Source: Torreya grandis
Lineage: Eukaryota > Streptophyta > Pinopsida > Cupressales > Taxaceae
DNA length: 64,000 nucleotides
Direction: 5' to 3'
NCBI GenBank assembly: GCA_037957365.1
Contig: JARHVA010000157.1
Location: 4,126,001-4,190,000, forward strand
Shown here one piece after another: positions 12,361 to 23,885 of the stretch; position 1 is the first letter of the stretch; each line of letters begins with the position of its first letter. The translations under genes and the position numbers were made by a program. The notes beneath the pieces were generated by a model. That model worked only from the letters and a program-made list of their open reading frames with translations, was not told where the DNA came from and did no database searches.

Positions 12361-12999
12361 GGTTTATAATTTTATTTAAGGGGTATAGTATGGGTGATGA
12401 CTCTTGGGTCAAAGATATTCAAGTCATCATAAGACTAAGCTATGCCATCTTTGTATTTTGTCAGAAGCTCCTTGACTTTCTTGTTCTCAATACTTGTACA
12501 ATCCTTCCAAACATTAACCAGTTGAGGTTGATCTTGAGGCCCAAGATCAACTACATTGTAGTCCTTGCCACTTACTTTAGGAACCTTAGAATCTTCAACT
12601 AGATTTTTTTATCAAATAATCTTTCGAAGGCAATAATCCCTTTGGGGATCTTGTTGTCATTTAACTGAATGACTATTGCATCAAACTTGCCTTCTCTAAA
12701 CACATTTTCATCAACCTCATCAATGATTTGAGCTTCAAATACTCTTGAACTACTCATAAAACTTAGGATCTGTTGATCATCACTAAAAACCTATAGATGG
12801 TTCACATTATCTGAGACATAATGACAAGGTATTAGCTCAATACTATAGTTTGGGGAATCTTGGTCAGACATGAGATTGGATACAATAGAGGCAAGCTCAT
12901 AAATAAATCTATTTTCTTATTTAGCGATAGAAATAATATTGAAGGCATCAAAATATTCCACCAAATCCTAGGCTCTAAACTTGTATCTCTTAAGGTATG
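12361..12999 (-). pseudogene. Element 1 linker between RNase H-like domain and RT
   Basis: The minus-strand frame continues here as charged peptide with stops, linking the upstream RNase H-like domain to RT. No motif is recognised. Such spacers are common in Ty3/gypsy polyproteins. A plus-strand frame at 12351-12602 is a shadow. Confidence 0.45.
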
Positions 13000-13250
13000 A
13001 TATTTTACACTAATACTTTCTCCTTGATTTACTATTATTTATAAATCACCATAAACTAGTAGTTCCTTGACCTTGTTTTTAATGGAAAATCATAAACCTA
13101 AGATGAGGGCTTCATATTCTATAAGGTTATTGGTGCAAGGAAACTGGAGTCTATAAAAAGCATGGTATTTATTACCAATATGGTCAGTTAGAACAATACC
13201 TACTCCAAATCTAACTTTACACCTAGCCCCATCAAAATACAACTTTCATA
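13000..13250 (-). pseudogene. Element 1 second RNase H-like domain, located before RT
   Basis: On the minus strand I read KLYFDGA (DGA codons at 13225-13233), then GVGIVL, then TNN followed by EYEALILGL (13105-13119), then VYGD with a third acidic residue at 13045-13047. This D-E-D spacing with TNNxxEYEAL is the signature of the RNase H type often called archaeal-type (aRNH), which plant Tat elements carry in addition to their own RNase H. In element 5 the equivalent domain follows RT, but here it sits between protease and RT. Two stops lie within the stretch I read. Assignment to RNase H is strong; the 'archaeal-type' label is from family knowledge and motif look. Confidence 0.75.
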
Positions 13251-13529
13251 ACCTAGGCATAACCTCAGAAGGTTTAGGATCACATACCTTGGCATTTTTT
13301 AATGTGAAAACTCCTAAATTATAATCAATTATGTTGACCCATTTATTGACAACATTATACTCAATGATTATGTACTTCATCCTTAGCTCCCTTTCAAATC
13401 TGATTTGGTTGGGAACTCCCTTCCAAGGCAACCATAGGTGTAAAATATCTATGGACATATATCCATTTAAATATTTTATCCATTCTCTACTTAAGAGAGA
13501 TTCATATGCATTAAGGATATCTACCACTT

Positions 13530-13860
13530 GGATATCAATAAATTATTGGACCCTTGGCTTAGAAGCCAATTACATTTGGACATTCAACAATTCTCCATCT
13601 ACCTTGACCCTAGACTTATCTAATTGGGTGACAACCCTATCAGATTTAATTGGGGTCAAACCAAGTTGCTTACAAACACTTACATGCATAATATTTGTAG
13701 AGTCACCAGAATCTAACAAATAGTCATGCAATTTTTTACCAAACATTCTAACTCTAAGTAAGAAGGGTGAAAACTCTATTTTATCTTTGTACATGGCTAC
13801 ATTGGCATTATCAATCTTGGACATCTTGTTAGGCTTCTTGGATAAGGATTCCAACAATAT
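13530..13860 (-). pseudogene. Element 1 aspartic protease
   Basis: The frame at 13570-13857 contains LLDSGDSTNIM, with the catalytic DSG at 13705-13713, followed by VCKQLGL, typical of the retroviral-like aspartic proteases that cleave Gag-Pol. Upstream, KDKIEFSPFLLRV is the usual lead-in. The active-site triad is intact in this fragment. It continues towards the RNase H-like domain through a stop near 13570 and an open piece at 13246-13527 with no recognised motif. Confidence 0.8.
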
Positions 13861-14139
13861 ATCTCTTTGTTCTGTGATTCATGTCAATTCATGCAAGGTA
13901 ATATTAGCTTTGATTTTCTTCATGTCCTCTACAATGTTATAACCAATCCTATTAGAAGAATTGGAAGCATCAACACTAGGATTAGGAGTACTTCCCTTTG
14001 AAGGCTCTAGATTATTATCTAAAGTGGTATCCAGAGGAGTAAAAAAGTTGTTGGGAGGAGTAGAATTAGTTAGAGGCTATTCTCTATTCCTTAGAGGGTA
14101 TGTCTTTTTTAAGAACTATTGGAAGGCATGAACTTATTT

Positions 14140-15600
14140 AGGCACATCATCAAGCTCATTATCTTATTGGAAGGGGAAATTAAGCATTTTTGCCATGAAG
14201 GTTTGGTCAGCAGGCTTAGATCCTGAGGTACCTATACCATTATATTTGTAAGGCACTACATCAAAAGTTTCCAACTCTTCTTGAAATGCTTCAATTTTTT
14301 TACAAAACTCAATGCAATCAATCTCACCATGCTTAGTAGTACAATGGACTCTACAATAATCAGGAAAAGTAATATCAATAAGACTAATGTCCATAGTCTT
14401 ATTTTTAGAATATGGTTCACTATTCTTATTATTGTGAAAACTATCATTATTAAACCTATTATTGGATTTATTGAATCTTTGAAAAGAGAAGTTCTTACCA
14501 GATCTTTCTCTAGTATTACCAACTTATTTTTATAGCTGAAGGAAGTTAGTGCTTAGTCTTTTGACCATTTTTAAGATGGACTCATTCTCACTTTTGGGTG
14601 TTTTTGAGTTATGGACCTAGTTGTTATTGGTACCAATGGTTGGTAATAAGGTCCTTTGATCATTTGCATTAAAACCATTATTATTTAGGTGATTCAAGAA
14701 CCCCAAGTTTTGGTTAAGAGAGGCATGTCTTAAAGATAATTGATTCAAATTTGGGAGTTGGTTGAGAGTAAGTAAACTCTAGTTATTATTAGGGAAAACA
14801 TTTAAAGTAGGCATATGTGGGTTGACATTGGAAATAGATTAGGCCATTTAACATTGAGGTTGCATTTGGTTATTAATGATCCTCAACATAATCTAAAACT
14901 AGTGTGTTCATTAGACCTATAACTCTCTTGATGAACACTAAGGTCATGGGATCAAGGGCATCTTTATAGATTTCCAAGGCTAAGGCTTGATTAGGTTTAT
15001 AAGGATCAATGGTTTTGATGTACATATTTTGAAACCTAACATTGAAATCTCTTATAGGCTCATTATCATCCCTTTTCAAGGTGGTAAATTGTTGATACAT
15101 GACATAAGGGCTAATTATTTTAACAAATTGGTCAATAAAGATGTTGTGAAACTCATCCCAGGTGGTGATGTAATCATCAAGTAGGTTTGATAACCACTCA
15201 TATGCAACATACTTAAATGTAACAAGGAAAAAAATAAATGATACATCCTCATGAGTTACATTTAGCAATCTTAATGCAGCCTTAAATTATTTAACATGTT
15301 CTTCTACTGTTATAATACTACTAGGACTAAAAATGACAAATACTTCTCAAGATTGTGAGGAAGGTCATGAATTTCACCTTTTAAATTGATAGGAGAACTC
15401 CCCAACCAATCTATACCTTGAGGAAGTTTGAATGTAGGAGTACCTTAGAGTGGTAAATCTGGCAAAGACTTTGAACATCTATGTTTACCTTTGTCTTATC
15501 TAGTTCTCCTATGGACTTCCAACTCAAGTAGAGGCTCTCTTATCTCTAAATGTGATCTCATTTGACTTCTTGGTGGTTCCAGCTTGAGAAATTTGGATCA
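14140..15600 (-). pseudogene. Element 1 Gag (capsid domain plus zinc knuckle)
   Basis: The open piece at 14873-15268 has the plant retrotransposon gag pattern (YEWLSNLL, then TWDEFHNIFIDQF, then REDN-like and IRDFNVRFQNMY), the capsid domain that packages element RNA. A degenerate zinc knuckle, YCRVHC followed by KHGEIDC, lies near 14300-14360 (CX3CX3HX4C). The N-terminal part, about 15270-15600, is broken by stops and at least one frameshift; a Met at ~15600 is a plausible start but unproven. The same domain is recognisable in element 2 (46500-46900). Confidence 0.82.
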
Positions 15601-16067
15601 TATTTGAAATATGATGTGTCAAACCAACCTTTACAAAGAATAGGACTCAAATTTATATATGTAAAGAATAACAAAGGGCATTAAATTTTAACTAAGTTAG
15701 CTAAAACAGGTGCCCAATTATGTAAATATGGTTAACCTTTATAATTACAAGCCCAAATAGACCTAGATCTATGAAATATATACCAATATTTGATCAAAAT
15801 AAGCTATTCTAACCTCAAATACTATGGATTCTCTAATCTTAAGCTACCTTTACCAAAATTAAGCATCTATCCTCAAAGATCTTGGATATTTGACTAAAAA
15901 AACCACAAAGAAGGGTCAAATATTGAAAATATTAGTGATATTTATGATTTTGAGTAAAAAACTACACAGAAGTACAAAGATGACACCAATCTTAGATAAA
16001 ATCACACCAGGATTAATAAAGATTCAACAAATTGAAGCCCTCCTTCTAGTGCCAGTAGAGTTCATCA
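15601..16067 (-). other. Element 1 5' leader with putative primer-binding site
   Basis: This is the untranslated stretch between the 5' LTR and gag. On the minus strand about 7-30 bases inside the LTR is TACTGGCACTAGAAGGAGGG (complement of 16038-16060). The matching site in element 2 reads ACTGGTGCTAGAAGGAGGGG (complement of 47562-47582). A TGG-starting block at this position is what a tRNA primer-binding site looks like; I did not match it to a specific tRNA. Confidence 0.5.
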
Positions 16068-17109
16068 TGTTGATGCTTCTAAATGTATCACAGGTGATTT
16101 TAGTGTTTAAATAACACTTCTCATTTTCAAATTTAGAGAATTTAAATCATGAGTAGTAGGTTTTAGTAAACTAGTTACATGTTTTGAAATAGAGGTAGAG
16201 TAAATTAAACTATTCCATAAATTTATATTGATTGTTGGTTGGGAGCCACCGTGGACCTTTATGAATTTTGAAGTATCTATGTTGATCTTAGTGAGTTATG
16301 ATCAAAGTTCTACACTAAATCTAATCTAAATGAATATTTAAAATGATATTTAAACTAGATTTATTTGTTAAAGAAGAATCAAAAGGAAGGGTAAGGAAAA
16401 AATAAAGTATGTGATTTCTTATATTTGCCTTAAACACCATGGCAAGGTTTTAATTTCAACTGAACATGCATTTAACCAATATATAATGTGAAATAGTAGA
16501 TATTATAATCCCACCATATACCAGGAAAATATCTAAAGAAAATATGAAAGAATACAAGTATGGACTAACTTTGCTTTAAAGGCTTACTATTGCATTTAAA
16601 TAGAATTTGCACATCCTAATGCAAAGAAAATAAAATGAAACAAAGTCTAATAACATTTAACTAATCTAGCTTCTACACAAATTAGCAACCCTGTATCAAA
16701 TATACACATTAAAAATTCATAAAACCATTCAAATTCAAGACTCAAAATAAGTAATTGAGAGAAAAACCATGTAACAATTGATACAAATAAACTTGTACAA
16801 ACTTTGAAGTATTCCTTAATTATATTAATTGCTCAAAAGTATACAAGTTTTGGCTCAAAACTCCTTATTTTTACAAAATGGTAATACTAACTTATATATA
16901 GAAGATTCAAGTAGTATAATGGTTAGTCATAATATTACACATGTATAAATATAAGGACAACTATCCTTATTTATAGTTCTAGAATACATTTCTCTTTCCA
17001 AACAGACTGACCTTTAGGCAAATATGCTAACAAACTAGCATATGCCTTTACAAAAGAATATTCCTTGTTCAAATATTAAAATGCTTTAAAAAATGGAATA
17101 TTAATTAAC

Positions 17110-20100
17110 CAGTGGGCCCTATGATAAATGGATCCCTTGTTTCTCATGGATAATCTCCATAGTTCTTTGATGTTTCTCTTTGACAAGCTCCAAATCAATA
17201 ACCGGCTTTAAGAGATAGACATCCTCTTGATCAGCCAAGTCACCAAGGTCTCTATCATTCCTTGCCATGGCCTCCTTGATGCTCCTTTCTTATGTAATAT
17301 TCTCTTTAGTAGTGAAGATCATGCCCATTATTTGGCTATTGTCACTTCTATATTGGCCTTGGCTTTTGCTTTTAACTTCTTACATCACCAAAGTGACTTT
17401 GTGCTTGAACTCCTCATCATCAATGATTCCTAGGGTGTTGGACTTTGTAGGATTGGCCAACATGGTGCCAATGATTTTATTGAATTTGGATATTATCTCC
17501 TCATCATCCCTTAGGAGTCTATCTAATATCTTTGAGTAAGAACTTAAACCTTGGATCTTATCAACAACTATCCCCAAGATTGCATTCAAGTGGGTCAGGT
17601 TGATGGTTTTGAAGCTAGGAATCCTACCCTTAATTATTATATTGATAAGATATTATAGTTTGTACTCTACATCCTACCATTAGACCACCAATCCTTTGGT
17701 TATCTCACTCTATTAGGTCAATTCATCATGCCTCAATTTTATTGACTTCATGGAGTCAAACATGTCAAAGAAGGATGCCTCAAACATCTTTATTACTACC
17801 TCAGGGACTAATGAGACAACCAGTGTCTCTAGATTCTCCTTTTCTTTTTCCAAGTTATGTATCTTTTATTTCATACCCCTGATTCCTACTTTGATCTAAT
17901 TCAAATGAGCCTCAACCAGTCCTTTTATGTCTTCCTCATGGATAGGATGCTCACTAGGCTTCTGACCTCCAATAGGGGTTAGACCAACAAAGGGCTCAAC
18001 TATTTGAAAGTTGAATTCCTCACCTCTAACCATGGCCTTCTTGGTTTTCACCCTCTCCAATCCTAATATTTATAGATTTAATTATACATTAACTGATGAT
18101 TATGTGACTTTAGAAGGCTCAGGAGTCCCCACATGTGTGTCACTTGAGGTTGTTAGAGTGTCCGTTTGTGTGCCACTTGATCTTAGTATGGCAACTAATA
18201 TTCTTTCTTCCTCATTATTTATCAAATCCAATATCCATGGCTTGATTTATTCATGAACATAAATTTTAATTGTTTGGGTTAAGGCCCAAAAATGGGATAA
18301 AGTATGAATCTTTTGCATTTTTCCATAAATAAACCATTCAGAGATAATAGGTCCATGAATGGGGTATTCATCACTAAATAAGTTGAGCTCACTCATAGAG
18401 TGAGTGAAGGTTAGTTTGGGCTTATTTATCCTAATGAGGACCAATGCCAATTCTACTTTCCTTTTTTATAGGGGTGTTATTAGAACTAGGTCCAAATAAA
18501 TTTCCTTCCCCTTGTCCTACTCTGTTTCCTTGGCCTAGGCTTGGGGTTCCTCATTTTGTTCTTCTTGATCTTCTAATCCATATGCCTCAACTATCACCTT
18601 AAGTGTATCCTCCACTATTTCATTAAGTCCCAATGAAATCATATCCAAGTAATCTATAGGAGACTCTAGTCTCTCAAGTGGGTATGAAGATGATCCTTTC
18701 TCAGGTCTCTCTTCTAAATTTTCTTTTCCAGTTCCTTGTGCAACTTGTACTTTAGGCTGTTACACTCTAACCTATGACTGTTATAAACATGGCCTTGAGG
18801 ATATCCTAAGAAATAAGTGATATTATAGGGTCCCCATTTTCCATATCTCTTATAGTGGCTTGTCATCTCCCCTAGCCAACCTAGGCTCCAACTTGATGTT
18901 ATTCTTTTTCAATTTGGCTAAAACCTCTAGGAAACCAAAGGCCCTGATGTAGAATGGGTCATGGACACTGGGTTGGAGCTCATATGTCTTTTTTATATTT
19001 TTGTACTTTAGATGTTTGTTTATCACCCTAGGCTCCAACTTGTACTTTAGGCTATTACACTCTAACCTATGACTATTATAAACGTGGCCTTGAGGATATC
19101 CTAGGAAATAAGTGATATTATAGGGTCCCCATTTTCCATATCTCTTATAGTGGCTTGTCATCTCCCCTAGCCAACCTAGGCTCCAACTTGATGTTATTCT
19201 TTTTCAATTTGGCTAAAACCTCTAGGAAACCAGAGGCCCTGATGTAGAATGGGTCATGGACACTGGGTTGGAGCTCATATGTCTTTTTTATATTTTTGTA
19301 CTTTAGATGTTTGTTTATCACCCCATTAGGGTCCCATTTCCTTAAATCATATTTCTATAGGGTGAATGAGTTTCTGTGTCTGGAAATAAAATTTTCATGC
19401 TCCCAATTTTATAACATAGTTTTACTAATTATCAAAGGAAAGGGATGTGGGAGGCCTTTCCTTTTCTCTTTGTAAAATTCATCTATAATATGAAGAAGTT
19501 GGTAATCCACTTCTTGTTTTACTATATTGGTTGGCACATAGATGGGTACCCTGAAGGGTTGTGTCAAAGTCCTCTCAATCCTTATCACTGTACAATCAAG
19601 GTAGAACCATATGTCCCCTATCAATTCCACATATTTCTTTATCAATGGGATGAACCTACCCATAGGAATTCCTATTATGGCTTGTACTAGGAATGGATAG
19701 ACACAAATCATAAAGGAACTACATGTTGTTGTCTATATTTGAAAATGTGAAGCTTGGATTAATGATGGGAAATAGTGGGTCTTAAATCAGGTGACTAACT
19801 CTTAATGTTCAAGATCTAGGTGGAGGCTAAAAGGGCATCAAATAGATAGGACATCATGTAAAAGAGTTTGCTTATTTTCTTCTTGATGGATGTGAATTAT
19901 GAATTCAGATGGATATTGATCATCTCACCCAATGGGAGGGTGAGTCCCTTTTCAACCATGAAGTAAACGTAGGGCACCCAAAATTTGTTAATATGAGTGG
20001 TGGAGGTGGGTCTGTATAACCTATTCAGTAAGGTCATTAAAATATTAATCTCCTCCCCAAATTATACAATTGGTATTTTTATTGTGAGGTATTAGACTAC

Positions 20101-20595
20101 ATGGTTCCCAATAAGAAACCATGGGATCAGGATTGTGTTTAGATTATTCTCCCTATTCCACTTTTTAATGGTGGGTAGGTCTATTTGGGGATTACACAGT
20201 TTATAATATCTCTCAAAATATTGAGGTGAAATGTAAGATACTTTCTTAAATTTTCACTCATGAATAATCCAATCATTCTCAATTTTATAATCCTAGAAAA
20301 GAGGTGCAAGGACATCAAGGCAGTGTAATACTTTTGGCTTGGTTGTAGCATAGTGTACGTTAGCCATGTAGATGAAGACTAGGTCATTATATCTCTGCAG
20401 GATGGTTGTATTCTTTTGTTCCTCCCTAGTAAGAGTTTACATTTCCTTGATTGTCCAAAAGAGTTTGGATCAGTTCCTATTCCCATTATTTAATGCTTTA
20501 GTATCTAGGTCTGTGTCCTTAAAAACTCTCCCCTCATTATCTAAGGTCAAACATAACTTTGTCTCAATCCTTTATTGTTTTTTATGAGCTACCAT
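17110..20595 (-). pseudogene. LTR-embedded long ORF, copy 2 (unknown protein)
   Basis: From ATG at 20595, the first ~330 codons stay in one frame with about eleven stops, nearly all derivable from CAA, CAG or CGA by C-to-T. Recognisable stretches shared with copy 1 are NKFWVPYVYFMVEKGL, SYLFDALLAS, GDIWFYLD and IYVPTNIVKQEVDYQLLH. A frameshift lies near 19725. The middle is scrambled by the 296-bp tandem duplication (not a multiple of three). The C-terminal part (17380-17589, with LLRDDEEIISKFNKI, then LLKPVIDLELVKRN near 17200) is acidic/basic and helix-rich, with a coiled-coil-like KEKENLETL stretch near 17840. No enzyme motif, signal peptide or membrane segment is seen. Conservation of amino-acid blocks between the two LTR copies mainly reflects common descent, so selection must be tested with other copies. 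Confidence 0.65.
18741..19332. repeat. 296-bp tandem duplication inside the right LTR
   Basis: The block starting CAACTTGTACTTTAGGCT at 18741 recurs at 19037 and runs to about 19332, ending GTTTATCACCC. The two copies differ at only a few positions, far fewer than the two LTRs differ from each other, so the duplication is recent. The left LTR has a single copy near 4480-4770. Confidence 0.85.
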
Positions 20596-23294
20596 GATTG
20601 TGTAAGTTACAATAGCTTACCAAATGAATTGTAAGTAACCTTTGGTTCAATTCATTCTTACTTAGATTGTAATTGAACTCTCTTGGTTTGATTGTGATTG
20701 ATCTGAGCTCAAATTAGGGCTTTTATGGATGCTGAGGGCTGGTCTAAAGTTTTAAAGGCAATGGCAATTTAGACTTAGGCTCATTCATGTCTTAAATTTT
20801 ATTGAGACCTAGGCATTTATACTTTTGCCTTTTTTAGCACATAAAATCCTCAATTTTGTCATTTTGTGCTTATGTGGCACCCATGTGACATCCCTTTGAT
20901 ACTTTTGCAGCATTTTTCATAAATGCCTTAAGGGACTAGCCATTGTCTTTTAAAAATCCAACTTTTCTTTCATGACATTGGATCTTTGTTTATGGATCAC
21001 TATGAACTATTGATCATGATCATTGGGCTTAAAAGTCATTGGCTGCTTTATGTTAGGTCTTATGGTTGTGACACTTGGCACTTTTATGGGCCTTCTAGGA
21101 CCTACATTTTATGCATTGAACATCTACTTGCCATGTGTTGATCCTGTGGGCCTTTGGGTGTCATTGAAAATTATTTGATAGCTATGCTCCATCTGATCAT
21201 CCTCTCATGAGCAAGCATAAACCATTAATCTTAATCTGAGTGGATGCAAGCGATTTGTTTGATGGATTAAATGTCTTAGATTTATTGGGTCTTTTTCTCT
21301 GTTTGATCAATAGTTATGATGAACCATAGGCCATTGATCTTTAAAAAGGGAAATATCTTTAATCATTGTCATGATATAAAAAGGGACTTAGGTTTAAATA
21401 CTTTAAGCTAAGGTTTATTTCATGTTTAATAAACATGTTATAAACTTCAGGACAAAGTATTTTAGCCTAAGTTTGTAGAGTGCATAGAAAGGGAACCTAA
21501 GCTAAATATTTTAGGCTAAGGTTTATGTTGTGTTAATAAACACAACATATACTTTAGGATAAAATATTTATGCCAAGTTCTTAGAACATGTCCAAAGGGC
21601 CAAATAATACAAGGACCAAATATTAGGTTTTAACCTAGGGTTTTACTATATTAAAAAATATGAGAAAATTCTAGGTTAAAATCATTTTAAGCCAATATTT
21701 ATGTCACAAGGACATTTTAACATAAGTCTTAATTTAAGTCTCTAGCCTAAGGTTTATTGCATTCAAACAAATGCAATTGGAACCTTAGAAAATAGACTTA
21801 GATTAAGGCCATATATGTATATATTTTGACCATAAGATCACTTTATTATTTGAAGTTCAAATATCCTAAGTGTTTGAACATCTTCTGAAGGGTCCCTTGA
21901 TATGCAATGTAAGCCATAAGCTTGTATCAACATTTTGAATCATATCTCTATGTCTAATCAAAATAATTAATTAGCTTAAATTTGATGGTCTAGAGAACAT
22001 CAATGATGGCCTTGTGGATGTCAAATGATGGTTACGAGAACATCAAATTTAAGTTAGTGGAGCATTATGTTTGATGGGCTTAAAGTTGATGATCTCATGA
22101 ACATAAATGATAGTCATGTGGATGTAAAATGATGGTCATGAGAAAATTAATTTTAAGATCATGAAACCCCTTTTGGTCCATAGACCTTGGATTTGATACG
22201 CTCTATTAGATTAATCTCCATGATGAAATGTAGACTATTGATTGTAATTTGTGTGGATGCATGCCATTGGTTTAATTTAATGTGTGGGACCCTTTGTTAC
22301 CAATCTTTGAATGTATGAATTCCATATGGTGACCCCATGAGGCTCCCTAGGGCTTGTTGAAAAGTCTCCAATAGTTGTGCTCCATCTGATTATCCTCTCA
22401 TGAGAAAGCATAGACTATTGATCTTAATCTAGGTGCTTATATCTGATTAGCTTAAACATGTATAGTAAAAGGGGATCCATTTAAACTCAAGTATGATCTC
22501 ATGCCATCCAATCTCTGGTCCCACTTAAGCATGGATCATTGATCATGATCCTAGTGATCTTATAAGATTGGTCTGATGGATCAAAGATTTGATTTTATTG
22601 GGATTTGTTCACATTGTTAGATCATTCCTTAGGATGAAGCATAGGTCATTAGGTCTACAAAAAATCAAGGCACTTAAGTTAGGACATTGGTAAATATAGG
22701 AACCTAGGCTAAAGCTTAAAAACTAAGGTCTTATTCATGTTGATAGAATATAAATAGGGCCTTAGGGTTAAAACTTTAGGCCAAAATATTTAACAAAAAG
22801 GACCATGCTAAAATAAAAGGACCCTACAAACATAAACATTAGACCATGTTAAGAACATAAGGAATGGAAAGGGGGAAATAAAAAGGGACCTATGCATAAT
22901 TTTTAGGCTAAGATTTTGGTTGTGTTTAAAAACATGACCAAGCCTTATCATAAAAAATAAGCTTAAGTCCAGGGTTAATTCAAAACATTCCTACCAAATT
23001 TATTCCCACAAAAATTTTAATCAAAGGTCTGGGCTAGGGTTTCTTGAAGGAGGGTTTTATCACATGAATCCAACTATAACCTACCATAAAACCTATATTT
23101 TAAGACATGAGGATCAATTGTTAGCAAAATTAGGTAAGTTTCAAAAAACACCATGAACAAATGGGCTAGTTTCATTAGGCATGGGTGATCTTCAAATTCT
23201 AATAAATTGTATAATATCAAACTTTAGCATTAAGGTTCAAAGTAATCACAAGGGTACCCATTTTTCATAAATGGGGGTTATGTTAACCTCAACA

Positions 23295-23299
23295 CTACC
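23295..23299. repeat. Target-site duplication (right) of element 1
   Basis: CTACC follows the terminal CA of the right LTR and matches 1820-1824. Confidence 0.85.
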
Positions 23300-23885
23300 C
23301 ACCTACTAAGACTAATCCTAGGATTTCCTACAAGCCTACCCCCTTAGATTCTCTAGAATCATCTAATCACTTATCAAATCCATCCCTAATCATGATTAAA
23401 TGTCCCAAAGAGATTCTAGAGGTTTATACCTCTAGAACCTTCTTTCTTCTAGAATCCTCCAAGGAATTTTTAATTCCTTAGATAATCCTCCACCATAGAT
23501 ATCAACAACCCAACTTTAAAATATAGCCATAGATTCTTCCCTCCATGTTTTATATAAACAACTCCAATCCTCCATGGAAACTAACCATTTAATCCATAGA
23601 GTCTTCATGTCCTCATGATCAACTAGTCCATCCAAGTCGATGAATCAATATAATATAATGCTACAAATTTGAGTCTAAGGTAATCTCAAACTAATTTTTT
23701 TTGTCTTTTTATTGTTCAATCATGGTTTGGAGAAATTATATTTAAGATTAGAGTGTTTCTTTGAATGTTCATTCATATATTTGCATTTTATCCTAATGGC
23801 TTTATATCTTAATTAGTGCATTGACATTTTGGGTATTTTTGATATAATTGCATAACCAAATCCATTTTGCTAAAAATTTCATCTA
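23300..23885 (+). repeat. Element 0: remainder of duplicated unit 2 and LTR-like end
   Basis: CACCTACTAAGACTAATCC through GATATAATTGCATAACC aligns with 1215-1790 and continues the second tandem unit begun at 1791. The homology fades at about 23872, and the element 0 boundary is probably near CATCTACA at 23880-23886. Confidence 0.65.

Larger units (their letters stand above)
1825..23294 (-). mobile_element. Element 1: 21.5-kb Ty3/gypsy LTR retrotransposon with ~7-kb LTRs
   Basis: Two long direct repeats (1825-8728 and 16068-23294) flank a ~7.3-kb internal region, and the whole is bounded by CTACC duplications. The LTRs open TGTT(G/T)ATGC and close TCRACA on the plus strand. Gag, protease, RT, RNase H and integrase all read on the minus strand, in the order gag (15.6 kb) to integrase (9.8 kb), so the 5' LTR is the right-hand one. 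The integrase after RT is Ty3/gypsy order. The extra RNase H and the leader motif suggest the Tat/Ogre side of the superfamily (inference). Many stops and frameshifts show it is inactive. The two LTRs have diverged by substitutions, many of them transitions, so the insertion is old. Confidence 0.93.
16068..23294 (-). repeat. Element 1 5' LTR (right copy, 7227 bp)
   Basis: It begins TGTTGATGCTTCT and ends TTAACCTCAACA, giving the terminal inverted repeat TGTTGA/TCAACA in full. It aligns with 1825-8728 throughout. It contains the LTR-embedded reading frame (20595 to ~17110 on the minus strand) and a 296-bp tandem duplication absent from the other copy. The non-coding third, 20600-23294, holds the same TAGGCTAAGG repeat array as the left LTR. 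A plus-strand ORF at 17267-17539 and similar ones are shadows of the minus-strand frame. Confidence 0.93.

Noticed and set aside
13331..13723. 130-codon plus-strand ORF
   Set aside because: It is a shadow of element 1 protease and downstream polyprotein on the minus strand.
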